Assembly: GCA_042095835.1 (NCBI GenBank)
Contig: JBELML010000004.1
Location: 37,375-101,374 of the forward strand
Length of the DNA: 64,000 bases
DNA from: DATFKA01 sp042095835
GTDB taxonomy: Bacteria > Bacteroidota > Bacteroidia > Chitinophagales > Saprospiraceae
Direction: 5' to 3'
Made by a program: the position numbers and the translations under genes. The notes beneath the pieces are model-generated. The model was not told the origin of the DNA. It saw only the letters and a program-made list of their open reading frames with translations, and did not search any database. Below are positions 8,695-17,808 of the stretch, piece after piece. The number at the start of each line of letters is the position of its first letter. Positions within the stretch are counted from its first letter, which is position 1.

Positions 8695-11097
8695 ATGTAT
8701 AGAAATCTGTTTGCCCACCGTAATTTCGACGATGCGGATGACATCTTTCCGATGATCTCTCTAGAAGATGATCTTTTAGATAATGGAGAAGATGCGCTTC
8801 CGGGTCATTTACCTTTATTAGCGCTCAAAAATACCGTTCTTTTCCCTGGTATCGTTATTCCGATAACTGTTGGTAGGGATAAATCTATTAAAGCCATCCA
8901 GAAGGCTTACGAGGGGAACCGGATCGTAGGTGTAATTTCTCAAAGAGATATAAATGTAGAAGAGCCGATCGGCTCCGATCTATACGAAATAGGTACCGTG
9001 GCCAGAATTATCAAATTCTTGAAAATGCCTGATGGGACCACTACTGCGGTACTAAGAGGTGGCCAACGGTTTCGATTGACCCAATTACTTAGCGACGATC
9101 CCTATTTGGAAGGGGCGATCGAAGTCCTTGCTGATCTTCAGCCCACCGAATCGCTAGAATTTGAGGCTATGGTGGCCAGTATACTTGACCTCGCTAAGCG
9201 CATTATCGAATTGTCACCGAATATTCCTTCAGAAGCGGCCATTATGCTAGAAGGTATTCAAGATCCAGGCTTCTTATTGAATTTTATCGCCTCTAACCTT
9301 GGCGAAAAGATAGAAGCCAAGCAGCAGATTTTAGAGATCAATGACATTGAAAAGAAAGCCAATGCGGTGTTGGTCGAAATGAATAGCTTGCTACAAATAT
9401 TAGAACTACGAGACCAAATTGAGACCAAGGTAAGAGTAGATCTGGAAAAGCAGCAGCGCGATTACTTCCTCAATCAACAGATCAAGACGATCCAGGAGGA
9501 ATTGGGACAAAATCCTCAGCAAGAAACTGTACAGAAGCTACTGGCACGTGCTAAAGAAAAAGACTGGGAGGAGCAGGTAAAGGCACATTTTGAAAAAGAA
9601 GTCAAGCGCCTCCAGCGGATGAATCCTCAAGTAGCCGAATACTCTATCACGGTCAACTATTTGGAGTTTCTCTTGGATCTACCTTGGAACGAAACCACCA
9701 AAGATAATTTCAACCTCAAGAAAGTCAAAACAGTACTTGATCGAGATCATTTTGGTTTAGACAAAGTAAAGGAGCGTATCCTAGAGCATTTAGCAGTGCT
9801 AAAGCTAAAGGGGAATATGAAAGCGCCCATTCTCTGCTTGGTAGGCCCTCCGGGAGTGGGTAAGACCTCTCTAGGTAAGTCTATTGCAAAAGCCATCGAC
9901 CGTAAATTTATAAGAATGTCGCTCGGTGGTTTACACGATGAGTCCGAGATTAGAGGTCACCGTCGTACCTACATTGGCGCTATGGCAGGTAGGATTTTAC
10001 AATCTATTAAAAAAGCAGGTGCTGCTAATCCTGTGTTTATTTTAGACGAAATCGATAAGGTTGGTAGAGACTTTAGAGGTGATCCTTCTTCGGCTTTATT
10101 GGAGGTTCTTGATCCAGAACAGAACACCAATTTTCATGACAATTATTTGGAGATAGATTACGATCTCTCCAACGTGTTATTCATCGCGACTGCCAATTCA
10201 CTGAATACGATTCAACCTGCACTTTTAGATCGAATGGAAATTATTGAAATAGCAGGGTATTCTATTGAGGAGAAAGTAGAGATTGCCAAACGACATCTGA
10301 TCAACAAGCAACTCACAGAGCACGGCTTGGAGAAAGGCCAAGTTAAACTCAAGGCAAAGGTGCTCAAGAAAGTCATTCAGGAATACACCCGCGAGTCGGG
10401 CGTCCGCTCCTTGAATCGCCGCATTGCTGCCCTAATGAGATCGGTAGCTAAAAAAGTGGCGACCAGCGAAACCTACAATCCTGATATGTCAGAAGACGAA
10501 GTGGCCGATATTCTTGGACCCTCTTCTTTTCAAAAAGATCTATTTAATAAAAAATTGGCAGCTGGTGTCGCCATTGGCTTGGCCTGGACGCAAGTAGGAG
10601 GAGAGATTTTATTTATCGAATGTAGCCTCAGCAACGGAAATGGTAAACTCACCTTGACTGGGAATCTCGGTAATGTCATGAAAGAATCTGCCACTACCGC
10701 TTTAAGTTTTCTCAAAGCGCACGCAGAGAGCCTTGGTATCGACGAAGAACTGTTGACAAAAAGAGATGTTCACCTGCATATTCCCGCTGGAGCCATTCCT
10801 AAAGATGGGCCATCGGCAGGGATTACTATGCTCACGGCGCTTACTTCAGCATTCACCGCTAAGAAATTGAAGCCCAAATTGGCCATGACGGGCGAGATCA
10901 CCTTGCGCGGACAAGTTCTTCCAGTAGGTGGGATTAAAGAAAAGATCCTTGCAGCGAAGCGAGTGGGTATTCAGGATATCATCCTCTCCAAACGAAATCA
11001 ACCGCACGTCGAGGAAATTAACCCTAATTACATTAAAGGTTTGAATTTTCATTTTGTAGAAACGATGGAGGAAGTATTGGACTTGGCTATTGAATAA
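8695..11097 (+). CDS. lon: ATP-dependent protease Lon (LonA)
   Basis: Cytoplasmic AAA+ protease degrading misfolded and regulatory proteins. The 800 residues contain the N-terminal LON substrate domain (about 37-230), a coiled coil with DYFLNQQIKTIQEELG, Walker A GPPGVGKTS (Lys about 390), Walker B FILDEIDK (about 447-454) and the proteolytic domain with the Ser707 (KDGPSAGIT) / Lys748 (GGIKEKILAAKR) dyad. The ATG at 8695 gives a Bacteroidota-typical acidic N-terminal extension before the LON domain. Standard length. Confidence 0.97.
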   Translation: MYRNLFAHRNFDDADDIFPMISLEDDLLDNGEDALPGHLPLLALKNTVLFPGIVIPITVGRDKSIKAIQKAYEGNRIVGVISQRDINVEEPIGSDLYEIGTVARIIKFLKMPDGTTTAVLRGGQRFRLTQLLSDDPYLEGAIEVLADLQPTESLEFEAMVASILDLAKRIIELSPNIPSEAAIMLEGIQDPGFLLNFIASNLGEKIEAKQQILEINDIEKKANAVLVEMNSLLQILELRDQIETKVRVDLEKQQRDYFLNQQIKTIQEELGQNPQQETVQKLLARAKEKDWEEQVKAHFEKEVKRLQRMNPQVAEYSITVNYLEFLLDLPWNETTKDNFNLKKVKTVLDRDHFGLDKVKERILEHLAVLKLKGNMKAPILCLVGPPGVGKTSLGKSIAKAIDRKFIRMSLGGLHDESEIRGHRRTYIGAMAGRILQSIKKAGAANPVFILDEIDKVGRDFRGDPSSALLEVLDPEQNTNFHDNYLEIDYDLSNVLFIATANSLNTIQPALLDRMEIIEIAGYSIEEKVEIAKRHLINKQLTEHGLEKGQVKLKAKVLKKVIQEYTRESGVRSLNRRIAALMRSVAKKVATSETYNPDMSEDEVADILGPSSFQKDLFNKKLAAGVAIGLAWTQVGGEILFIECSLSNGNGKLTLTGNLGNVMKESATTALSFLKAHAESLGIDEELLTKRDVHLHIPAGAIPKDGPSAGITMLTALTSAFTAKKLKPKLAMTGEITLRGQVLPVGGIKEKILAAKRVGIQDIILSKRNQPHVEEINPNYIKGLNFHFVETMEEVLDLAIE

Positions 11098-11287
11098 GTC
11101 AGGATATCCTCCTTTTTTCGTTACGAGAATCTTAATCTTCTGCCATATCGCATAAAAATTCCTACTTTTAAGGCAAGAATGACAAACCTTTATGGGTTTA
11201 TCTAAGTCTATTTATTGTGTCGTTTTTCAATGCATACACGACTATTGATGAGTAAGGGACTAATTAGTGGTTCCCAAACTAAAGATT

Positions 11288-11959
11288 ATGATCAAGAATA
11301 GAATAGCCTTATTACTATTATTAAGTTTTGGAATCGTAGCCCAGCTTTCGGCTCAACGCAATATAGCGGAAGAGGATTTGGTTCAGTTTTCTGGACTAAT
11401 ATTGGATGGGGCAACAGAGAAGTTGTATCCAGTTCCTTACGCTACAGTGGTGGTGCAAAATCAAAACCGAGGTACGTATTCCGATTTGAAGGGTTTCTTT
11501 ACCATTGTAGTTCGTAAAGGGGACGTTATCTCTTTCTCCGCTATTGGTTATAAAACGGTGGATTATACCGTACCGACTGATTTGGAGGATAACCGCTATT
11601 CTGTGGTGCAGTTGATGACTCAGGATACGGTCAATCTACCAGAGATGGTCGTCTTCCCATGGCCTAGTCGAGATCACTTCCGCTTGGAATTCCTAGCGAT
11701 GGACGTGACGCCAGAACTACAAGACATCGCAGATAAAAACCTTTCTCCCGAAAATCTTGAGCGACTCAAATATACCGTTACCGTAGATGGTAATGAGAAT
11801 GCAGACTACTACCTCCGCCAGCAGGCTAGAGAATATTACTCCGTTGGACAAATGCCGCCCATGAATATCTTCAATGCCACCGCCTGGAAGAGATTCTTCG
11901 ACTCCTGGAAGAATGGAGATTATAAGAAGGATAAGAAAAATAAAACGATAAGTAACTAA
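11288..11959 (+). CDS. Secreted CarboxypepD_reg-like domain protein
   Basis: A 223-residue exported protein. The signal peptide runs to about residue 23 (IALLLLLSFGIVAQLSAQ), followed by a carboxypeptidase-regulatory-like/TonB-plug-associated domain with the hallmarks FSGLILDG..PVPYATVVVQNQNRGTYSDLKGFF and VISFSAIGYKT. An in-frame GTG at 11267 would add seven residues, but the ATG at 11288 begins a clean signal peptide and is preferred. The last codons lie inside a dispersed repeat copy. A periplasmic or outer-membrane role is inferred; partner unknown. Confidence 0.8.
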   Translation: MIKNRIALLLLLSFGIVAQLSAQRNIAEEDLVQFSGLILDGATEKLYPVPYATVVVQNQNRGTYSDLKGFFTIVVRKGDVISFSAIGYKTVDYTVPTDLEDNRYSVVQLMTQDTVNLPEMVVFPWPSRDHFRLEFLAMDVTPELQDIADKNLSPENLERLKYTVTVDGNENADYYLRQQAREYYSVGQMPPMNIFNATAWKRFFDSWKNGDYKKDKKNKTISN

Positions 11960-11960
11960 G

Positions 11961-12110
11961 TAACGGACAAAGAATAAGTCCCGCATTTTGATCGAGAAGA
12001 TTTTGAGCCAAGACAAGGCAAAAAACGTAGGCAATGCAGGGCATTGACGAGTCTTTTTAACGCAGTATTGGAGCAAAAGATTCCATCAAAATCGGTAAGT
12101 TGTTTTTTGG
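11961..12110 (+). repeat. Dispersed intergenic repeat, copy A
   Basis: About 145 bp between convergent genes, homologous (hand alignment, 19 differences in 141 positions) to the inverted copy at 48.9 kb, and sharing its core with the copy at 19.97 kb. Ends are imperfect inverted repeats built on ATTTTGAT. The core hairpin is CAATGC-AGG-GCATTG (12032-12046). Homology probably reaches 11945 and 12124, touching both flanking stop codons. Confidence 0.8.
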
Positions 12111-12120
12111 CTGTTACTAA

Positions 12121-12909
12121 TCATTTCATTTTCGCAGCAAAGACCTTTCTTCCCCAGACCAGGACTTGGAATCCATAGGTGCCTAAGCAGAGGATTAAAG
12201 CGACAAAAGATAAGATGCCAAGTGCGGCGAATACATTATTGGCCCGTAGGTTGATATTGAGGAATTCGTAAACGAAATAGTCGGTCAAGATAAATAAGGT
12301 GTGGACACAGAATAGTAAAAAAAACACCTGGATCAATTTCTCACTATACCATACTTTTTTAGCCGTTTGGTAAGCGTTCGCCTTCGCTTTTTTGACCCGT
12401 ACATATCGGTAAGAAAAATATAAATAAGCGAAAAAAGTCAGTAGGTACAGAATTTGTTCGAAGGCGCCATAAAATGGGCTAGCATCTGCTCTACCAAAAT
12501 CTTCTTGGTAGGTCTTTCCAGAAAAATACGTCATCAAGAAAAAAACAACCTGACCAGCCGGTAGCACAAAATGCTTGGCATCGGTCCAGCGCATTTTGTA
12601 CTTAGGGAAGAGCTGCAGCTTAATGTGGTAAAAGAAAAAGACAGGCAAGCTCAGTGTGAAATAAATAGGCAAAAAATGAAATTGCTCATGCACCTCATAC
12701 AATCCAATATAGATTAAAATATAGTGCAGCAGTGTCAAGCTGAATAGAATCAGTAGGATGCCAAAAAAAGCATTTGACCTTTTATCGCCTGTACTCTTGA
12801 AGAAGAATAGGCCACCAATCCCAAAGGCTTGTAGCTGACTTACAAGCAGGACCAGCAACAGCAGGTAATAAAAAATGCTATGCTCAGCACTAAATACGGG
12901 TAATTGCAT
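12121..12909 (-). CDS. 7TM-like membrane protein (AraC-regulator membrane domain without HTH)
   Basis: A 262-residue integral membrane protein with about seven hydrophobic segments spread over its length. Layout and aromatic-rich helices resemble the N-terminal membrane sensor half of Bacteroidota AraC-type transcription factors, but the protein ends after the last helix (FQVLVWGRKVF) with no helix-turn-helix. It could be a stand-alone sensor or a remnant. Its stop lies at the edge of repeat copy A. The resemblance is by pattern only. Confidence 0.65.
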   Translation of the reverse strand: MQLPVFSAEHSIFYYLLLLVLLVSQLQAFGIGGLFFFKSTGDKRSNAFFGILLILFSLTLLHYILIYIGLYEVHEQFHFLPIYFTLSLPVFFFYHIKLQLFPKYKMRWTDAKHFVLPAGQVVFFLMTYFSGKTYQEDFGRADASPFYGAFEQILYLLTFFAYLYFSYRYVRVKKAKANAYQTAKKVWYSEKLIQVFFLLFCVHTLFILTDYFVYEFLNINLRANNVFAALGILSFVALILCLGTYGFQVLVWGRKVFAAKMK

Positions 12910-13075
12910 TAGCTCCTAGATTGACCCTCTAAAAATACGGCTTCTTTGACAAAGATCAACCTCCTAAGTGATAATTGTTAGGTATTTCAAGGTGGGCATT
13001 TTCAATCTTTGTAGGGCAATACAACAACTTTTTTGACAAAGCTCCTGGCTTTATCAAAGACCTACAACTAGACAA

Positions 13076-14365
13076 ATGCACAAAAACACGTACACCGCAG
13101 TTACACCTCAAGAGGCCGTTGCGGTTATTCAATCCGACTCCAATATCTTTATCCATAGTGCCGCTGCGGCTCCACAAGTCTTGGTAAAAGCACTCGCTGA
13201 TCGCTGCGATGAATTGACCAATGTATCGATCTATCAGATGCATACCGATGGCGAAGCGCCTTACGCAAAACCAGAATGTGAAAATCATTTTCGGGTAAAA
13301 AACCTCTTTACAGGTAGAAATGTAAGACAGGCCGTACATGCTGGTCGAGCAGATTTTGTACCGATCTTTTTCAGTGATGTTCCTAGATTGTTCCGTAATC
13401 GACATGTACCCTTAGATGTCGCCCTCATTCAAGTCTCACCGCCAGATAAGAATGGGTATTGTACCTTGGGTATTTCGGTTGAGACCTCTTTGGCAGCGGT
13501 CCAATGTGCTAAAAAAGTAATCGCTGAGATCAATCCAAATATGCCAAGGACCCACGGTGATGGTATCATACATATTTCTAAAATAGATAGAGCCATCGAA
13601 GTAGCCTATGATTTACCCAGCGTAATGATCCCTCCTCCCAACGAAATCGAAACCAAAATTGGGCAGTATATCGCTGATCTGGTAGAAGATGGCGCAACCC
13701 TGCAAATGGGCATCGGTACTATTCCCAACGCAGCATTACTCGCTATGCAAAGTCATAAGGAACTTGGTGTGCATACTGAGATGTTCTCAGATGGACTCAT
13801 GGACTTGGTTGAAAAAGGAGTCATTACCAACGAGCATAAAGTTAAACACCGCAACCATATTGTCACTGGATTCCTCACCGGCTCTAGAAAGTTATACGAT
13901 TTTGTCGACGATAATCCTTTGGTGAGAGTTTTGGATATTGCCTATGTCAACGATACGCATGTGATCAGACAGAACCCTAAAGTGACGGCAATTAACTCCG
14001 CTATTGAAGTCGATATTACTGGACAGGTATGTGCAGATAGTATTGGTACAAGGATTTATTCTGGAGTAGGCGGACAGATGGATTTTATGCGCGGAGCTGC
14101 ACTTTCGGATAGAGGTAAACCCATTATTGCTTTGCCTTCCACAACCAGAAAAGGCATCAGTAGAATTACTTCCATGCTAAAACCAGGAGCAGGTGTCGTG
14201 ACGACTCGAGCACACGCCCAATATATTGTAACCGAATATGGAGTAGCTCGATTATTTGGACGAAGTATTCGGGAGCGCGCTCAGAATCTGGTCAATATAG
14301 CGCATCCAGATCACCGAGAAAGCCTTATGAAAGCGGCCTTCGATGATTGGGGTTTAATGTTATAA
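13076..14365 (+). CDS. Acetyl-CoA hydrolase/transferase family protein (4-hydroxybutyrate CoA-transferase-like)
   Basis: Cytoplasmic class I CoA-transferase of 429 residues, moving CoA between short-chain acids such as acetate, butyrate, succinate or 4-hydroxybutyrate. The family layout is complete: N-terminal half with VSPPDKNGYCTLGISV, the catalytic Glu235 in HTEMFSDGLMDL, the GVGGQMDF loop near residue 332, and C-terminal TRAHAQYIVTEYGVARL. A 15-bp terminator follows. Exact substrate cannot be read from the sequence. Confidence 0.92.
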   Translation: MHKNTYTAVTPQEAVAVIQSDSNIFIHSAAAAPQVLVKALADRCDELTNVSIYQMHTDGEAPYAKPECENHFRVKNLFTGRNVRQAVHAGRADFVPIFFSDVPRLFRNRHVPLDVALIQVSPPDKNGYCTLGISVETSLAAVQCAKKVIAEINPNMPRTHGDGIIHISKIDRAIEVAYDLPSVMIPPPNEIETKIGQYIADLVEDGATLQMGIGTIPNAALLAMQSHKELGVHTEMFSDGLMDLVEKGVITNEHKVKHRNHIVTGFLTGSRKLYDFVDDNPLVRVLDIAYVNDTHVIRQNPKVTAINSAIEVDITGQVCADSIGTRIYSGVGGQMDFMRGAALSDRGKPIIALPSTTRKGISRITSMLKPGAGVVTTRAHAQYIVTEYGVARLFGRSIRERAQNLVNIAHPDHRESLMKAAFDDWGLML

Positions 14366-14371
14366 AACAAG

Positions 14372-14405
14372 ACAGGCTAATTTCGAAAAATCGAAATTAG
14401 CCTGT
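14372..14405. terminator. Bidirectional terminator between CoA-transferase and M56 gene
   Basis: A perfect 15-bp stem (14372-14386 with 14391-14405) closes an AAAA loop between the two convergent genes. Confidence 0.85.
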
Positions 14406-14427
14406 ACTGCCTTTCGTATGATCTTCC

Positions 14428-16368
14428 TTATTGCTTGATAATCTTCTGTGTCATTGCTTTTCCATCCTGTTTTACTTGCAAAAAGTAGGTTCCTTTAGGA
14501 AGCCCCTCTAGCATAATGGATTTCTGGTAAAAGCCACTGAATTGTTGATCCTGTTCTGTGTAAACGACCTTGCCGTTCAAGTCAAAAACTCTCACACTTA
14601 TTGCTTTCGCTTCAGACTTGAATTGGATGTCTACTTGATCTTTTGTCGGGTTCGGCCCCATTCTGAAGTCATCTAATGCCAGATCGAAAGTTAGAGGCGT
14701 TTTATTCATCGACTCGGCATTATCCAGAACAAACTTGACAGGTAGGCGCATTTCTGTGCGAACAGTTTTGCCATCTTTTTTGCCGGGTGTCCAGTTGGGC
14801 ATGCTATAGATGACACGCATGACTTCTTCTTCACAACCGCCGCCAATACCTTTCAGAGCATTGAGATTAGAGACGCTGCCGTCCTTTTCTACGACAAAAG
14901 AAATCACCACCATACCTTCTACGCCATCTTTAACGGCAAGCTCTGGATAGCGTACTTGCTTACCGACAAATTCGAAAAGCTTGCTGTTGGAGCATTGCTT
15001 GAGCGCATCCCCTTCTAAGTCAGCTGCATCGCAGCCCGCAAAAGTAGGGAAGTTTTCTACCTCCTGAAAAACTTTAGCGTCCTGATCATCCAACTTGAAT
15101 TTGAATGGAAGCTTCATCTCCACAGCTACGGCTTTTCCATCTTTTTTACCTGGTGTCCAAAGTGGCATAGATTGTACCACCCGCAGTGCTTCTACTCCAC
15201 AGCCTTCACCGATTTCTTTGTCGATTTTAGCATTAATAATTTGCCCATCTTTGTCTACGGTGAAGCTAATCAGGACCATACCTTCTGTACCCGCATTTTT
15301 TGCTGTTTTAGGGTATTTCAGGTTTTGTCCGACGTGCTTAAAGAGTGCCTTCATGGAGCAGGCTTTTACCTCTTCGGCATCTCCTTCTGCTGAACAACCT
15401 GCAAAAACAGGCATCTCATCTGGATCAGTAGCTGGATCGACTGGGCGCTCAATGGCTTCCATTTTAAGTGGCGCAGCTTGCGCCGAATTTTGGAGTGTAA
15501 AGATACCCATGATCAGTAGGGCAGGAACGGCTAGGAAATACAACCAGCCTTGCTGCTTTGAACTCGGTATTCTTGTCATCATCATAATCCTTTTTTTGAT
15601 TTGTGTACTTAAAAAATAATTAACTAATACGATTCGGTCATTGCTGTATTTGGCCTGATACAACAACAGTTGCCCATAGGGCCGTATCGGCTGATCCTTC
15701 ACAACGAAAGCATCTGCTTGATACTCGTGCACGTTTTTTATTGCTCTTTTAATGAAATGCAGGATTGGATTAAACCAGAAGAGGGCACTCAATAGCTCCA
15801 TCGCGAGTACATCATAGCTATGCCCTAAGCGAATATGGGCTTGCTCATGTTTGAGAATCGTCTCCTGAGAATGCTCATCTTCAAATTGCGCGGGATTGAT
15901 AAATATCCACCGAAAGAAAGAAAATGGACTCTGGATGGCAGGGTTCTTAATGACCCAATAGCCTCGGTGTTTTGATAAACTGCCCTTGCTGTAAAGGCGA
16001 TGAATCTGCCAAAGTCCAACAAAAATCCTAAGCAGGAATAAACAAAGCCCTAAACCATAAATGGCCCACAGTATGGACACCCAATTCCATGTACTTGCAC
16101 TATTGGTTTCGGGAGATAAAGTATAAATGGGCAATTCTTCTACGGACATCCAATGCACATAGACCGTAGGTAGCTCATTGCTCAATAGAATAAGCTCATC
16201 GATTTGACTTAAAGCAGAAATGATACTAGGAAAGGCCAAGCCCAATCCAGTAATTACCAGTAGGTACCATCTGTTGGCGGTGTAAAAGGTCTTGTCCTTG
16301 AGTGCCAACCAATAGATCGCGTATAAAGTGGCCCAGCAAAGGGAACTTTGTAGGAGAAAATTAATCAT
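14428..16368 (-). CDS. M56-family BlaR1-like membrane sensor with two TonB C-terminal domains and a T9SS sorting domain
   Basis: About 646 residues. N-terminal membrane helices flank an M56 zinc-metalloprotease domain with HEQAH at 174-178. A further helix (LYFLAVPALLIMGIFTL) leads to the periplasm, then two tandem TonB C-terminal-like domains (each with LKYP/VRYP, EGMVLISF and WTPGKKDGK) and a C-terminal T9SS type A sorting domain (GPNPTKDQVDIQF, VFDLNGKVVY, LPKGTYFLQV). The start at 16368 overlaps the blaI stop by 8 bases; an upstream ATG at 16392 is possible. It likely senses a signal and inactivates the BlaI-type repressor. A sorting domain on a polytopic protein is odd. Confidence 0.85.
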   Translation of the reverse strand: MINFLLQSSLCWATLYAIYWLALKDKTFYTANRWYLLVITGLGLAFPSIISALSQIDELILLSNELPTVYVHWMSVEELPIYTLSPETNSASTWNWVSILWAIYGLGLCLFLLRIFVGLWQIHRLYSKGSLSKHRGYWVIKNPAIQSPFSFFRWIFINPAQFEDEHSQETILKHEQAHIRLGHSYDVLAMELLSALFWFNPILHFIKRAIKNVHEYQADAFVVKDQPIRPYGQLLLYQAKYSNDRIVLVNYFLSTQIKKRIMMMTRIPSSKQQGWLYFLAVPALLIMGIFTLQNSAQAAPLKMEAIERPVDPATDPDEMPVFAGCSAEGDAEEVKACSMKALFKHVGQNLKYPKTAKNAGTEGMVLISFTVDKDGQIINAKIDKEIGEGCGVEALRVVQSMPLWTPGKKDGKAVAVEMKLPFKFKLDDQDAKVFQEVENFPTFAGCDAADLEGDALKQCSNSKLFEFVGKQVRYPELAVKDGVEGMVVISFVVEKDGSVSNLNALKGIGGGCEEEVMRVIYSMPNWTPGKKDGKTVRTEMRLPVKFVLDNAESMNKTPLTFDLALDDFRMGPNPTKDQVDIQFKSEAKAISVRVFDLNGKVVYTEQDQQFSGFYQKSIMLEGLPKGTYFLQVKQDGKAMTQKIIKQ

Positions 16369-16750
16369 CTTGCTTACGATTTTCAGCTTCATCTAATTTC
16401 TTCAGGAGTGCATTGATCTCCTCCTTACTCAGGTCTTCTTTTTTGACAATAAAGGAGACCAAGGCATTCATGGAGCCTTCAAAGAAGTTATTCACTAGCT
16501 TTTTAAGGCTACTATGGCTATACTCCGATTGGCTTATTTTGGCAGAGTACACCCAAGTGCGGCCATACTCCTTGTAGTCTAGAAAGCCCTTGTTTAGAAT
16601 GTTTTTTACTAAAGTTGAAATCGTGCTATGGGGCGGTTTCTCTCTTCCCAATTGCTCGACGATGTAGTTGCGAATATCTGCAACGGTGCAGGGCTCGACT
16701 TGCCAAATGATGCGCATGATTTCTTCTTCAGCTTTAGTTAGCTTTTGCAT
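16361..16750 (-). CDS. BlaI/MecI/CopY family transcriptional repressor
   Basis: A 129-residue winged-helix repressor. The N-terminal LTKAEEEIMRIIWQVEPCTVADIRNYI and PPHSTISTLVKNILNKGFLDY are the HTH and recognition segments of the Penicillinase_R family; the C-terminal half is the dimer/cleavage region. It is co-transcribed with, and overlaps, the M56 sensor gene, the standard BlaI-BlaR1 arrangement. A 16-bp palindrome 15 bases before its start (16765-16780) is a good candidate for its own operator. Targets other than its own operon are unknown. Confidence 0.92.
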   Translation of the reverse strand: MQKLTKAEEEIMRIIWQVEPCTVADIRNYIVEQLGREKPPHSTISTLVKNILNKGFLDYKEYGRTWVYSAKISQSEYSHSSLKKLVNNFFEGSMNALVSFIVKKEDLSKEEINALLKKLDEAENRKQDD

Positions 16751-16764
16751 ATTTTATCTTTTGT

Positions 16765-16780
16765 ATCGTAAAGTAACGAT
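16765..16780. promoter_or_regulatory. Candidate BlaI-type operator
   Basis: ATCGTAAAGTAACGAT is a near-perfect inverted repeat (7+2+7, one mismatch) directly upstream of the repressor gene. A perfect version, ATCGTTAAGTAACGAT, lies at the same distance before parC. Confidence 0.55.
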
Positions 16781-16944
16781 GCATAACTTGTTTTATAGTT
16801 ATGTAGCTGCTTTTATAGATGTAGGCGAATGATGTTTTGGTGGGCGAGGGTGAATTTTTTTTAAATACTTTCGATATATTAGGATCGTTATATTAAATAT
16901 GACTACTTGTCTTGACTTTTAATCAATGCGACAGCATATTAATA

Positions 16945-17808
16945 ATGACTTTAAAAAACTGTGTAATTGGCTGCCTACTTTTTGTCCTATTTCCTACTAT
17001 CGGAAATGGGCAGGTCGATACGCTGCAACCACTAGCCAGTTTTGAGCGGAAGGATCAATTACTCGCAATTGATCGGTTACAACAGCTTTATTTTATTAAT
17101 GATCAGCAGGCTGTGACCAAAACAGATGCCAGTGGTCAAGTCTTGTTTGAGTACAATAATTTTCGCCTTGGAGACTTGGCGTATTTAGATGTAACTGATC
17201 CTTTCGGGGCTTTGGCTTTTTATAAAGATTTTGGTACGATTATTCTTCTAGACCGCACCTTGAATCCACTTACCGAACTCAATCTTGGTGAGCTGGGCTA
17301 TTTTTCGATTGATCTGGTAGCGACCTCCAGAGATAATCAAATCTGGCTTTATGATCAGCAAGACTTTAAGTTGAAGAAGGTCAACCAGCAAGGGCAACTC
17401 TTGAGTGAGAGTCAGGATCTCAGCTTAACTTTTCCCAAAGGGATTAATGGACGATCACTAAAAGCCATTGGCAACCAAGTCTTTTTACAAGATGATGCCT
17501 ATGGTTTATTAGTCTTTAATCAGTTTGGACAATTTATTCGACAAATCCCGCTGCAAGGGCTTGCAGTTCCTGATACTTTAAAAAGCTCAGCAGGATGGCA
17601 GCGCATCCAACCAATCGTGTTAATGGAGGTTTTAGAGCCCTATTTGATTATGAAAATAGACCAGCGGGTCATGATTTATGAACCCAATTTAGCCCGCGCG
17701 GAACTACTTTTTAAGGCTAAAAAGAGCGGCACCAATTTACTACTAGTTAGAAACTGGCTGGTAGAACAAGAGCAGGGTTTTGTCAAAATCTATCAACTTG
17801 GTGAATGA
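16945..17808 (+). CDS. Exported protein of unknown function (propeller-like)
   Basis: About 287 residues starting at the ATG at 16945, which opens a clean signal peptide (CVIGCLLFVLFPTIGNGQ); the in-frame start at 16912 would place 11 extra polar residues before it. The rest is all-beta in appearance, with repeating units such as GQVLFEYNNF, RDNQIWLYDQQDFKLKKV and YGLLVFNQFGQFIRQI, suggesting a beta-propeller. It overlaps the next gene by 4 bases (ATGA), so they are translationally coupled. No specific family recognised. Confidence 0.72.
   Translation: MTLKNCVIGCLLFVLFPTIGNGQVDTLQPLASFERKDQLLAIDRLQQLYFINDQQAVTKTDASGQVLFEYNNFRLGDLAYLDVTDPFGALAFYKDFGTIILLDRTLNPLTELNLGELGYFSIDLVATSRDNQIWLYDQQDFKLKKVNQQGQLLSESQDLSLTFPKGINGRSLKAIGNQVFLQDDAYGLLVFNQFGQFIRQIPLQGLAVPDTLKSSAGWQRIQPIVLMEVLEPYLIMKIDQRVMIYEPNLARAELLFKAKKSGTNLLLVRNWLVEQEQGFVKIYQLGE

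Noticed and set aside
11267..11287. GTG start for the CarboxypepD_reg-like protein
   Set aside because: The ATG at 11288 begins directly with a regular signal peptide.
12956..13405. Minus-strand 149-codon frame over the CoA-transferase start
   Set aside because: Antisense to a clearly coding gene and without recognisable features.
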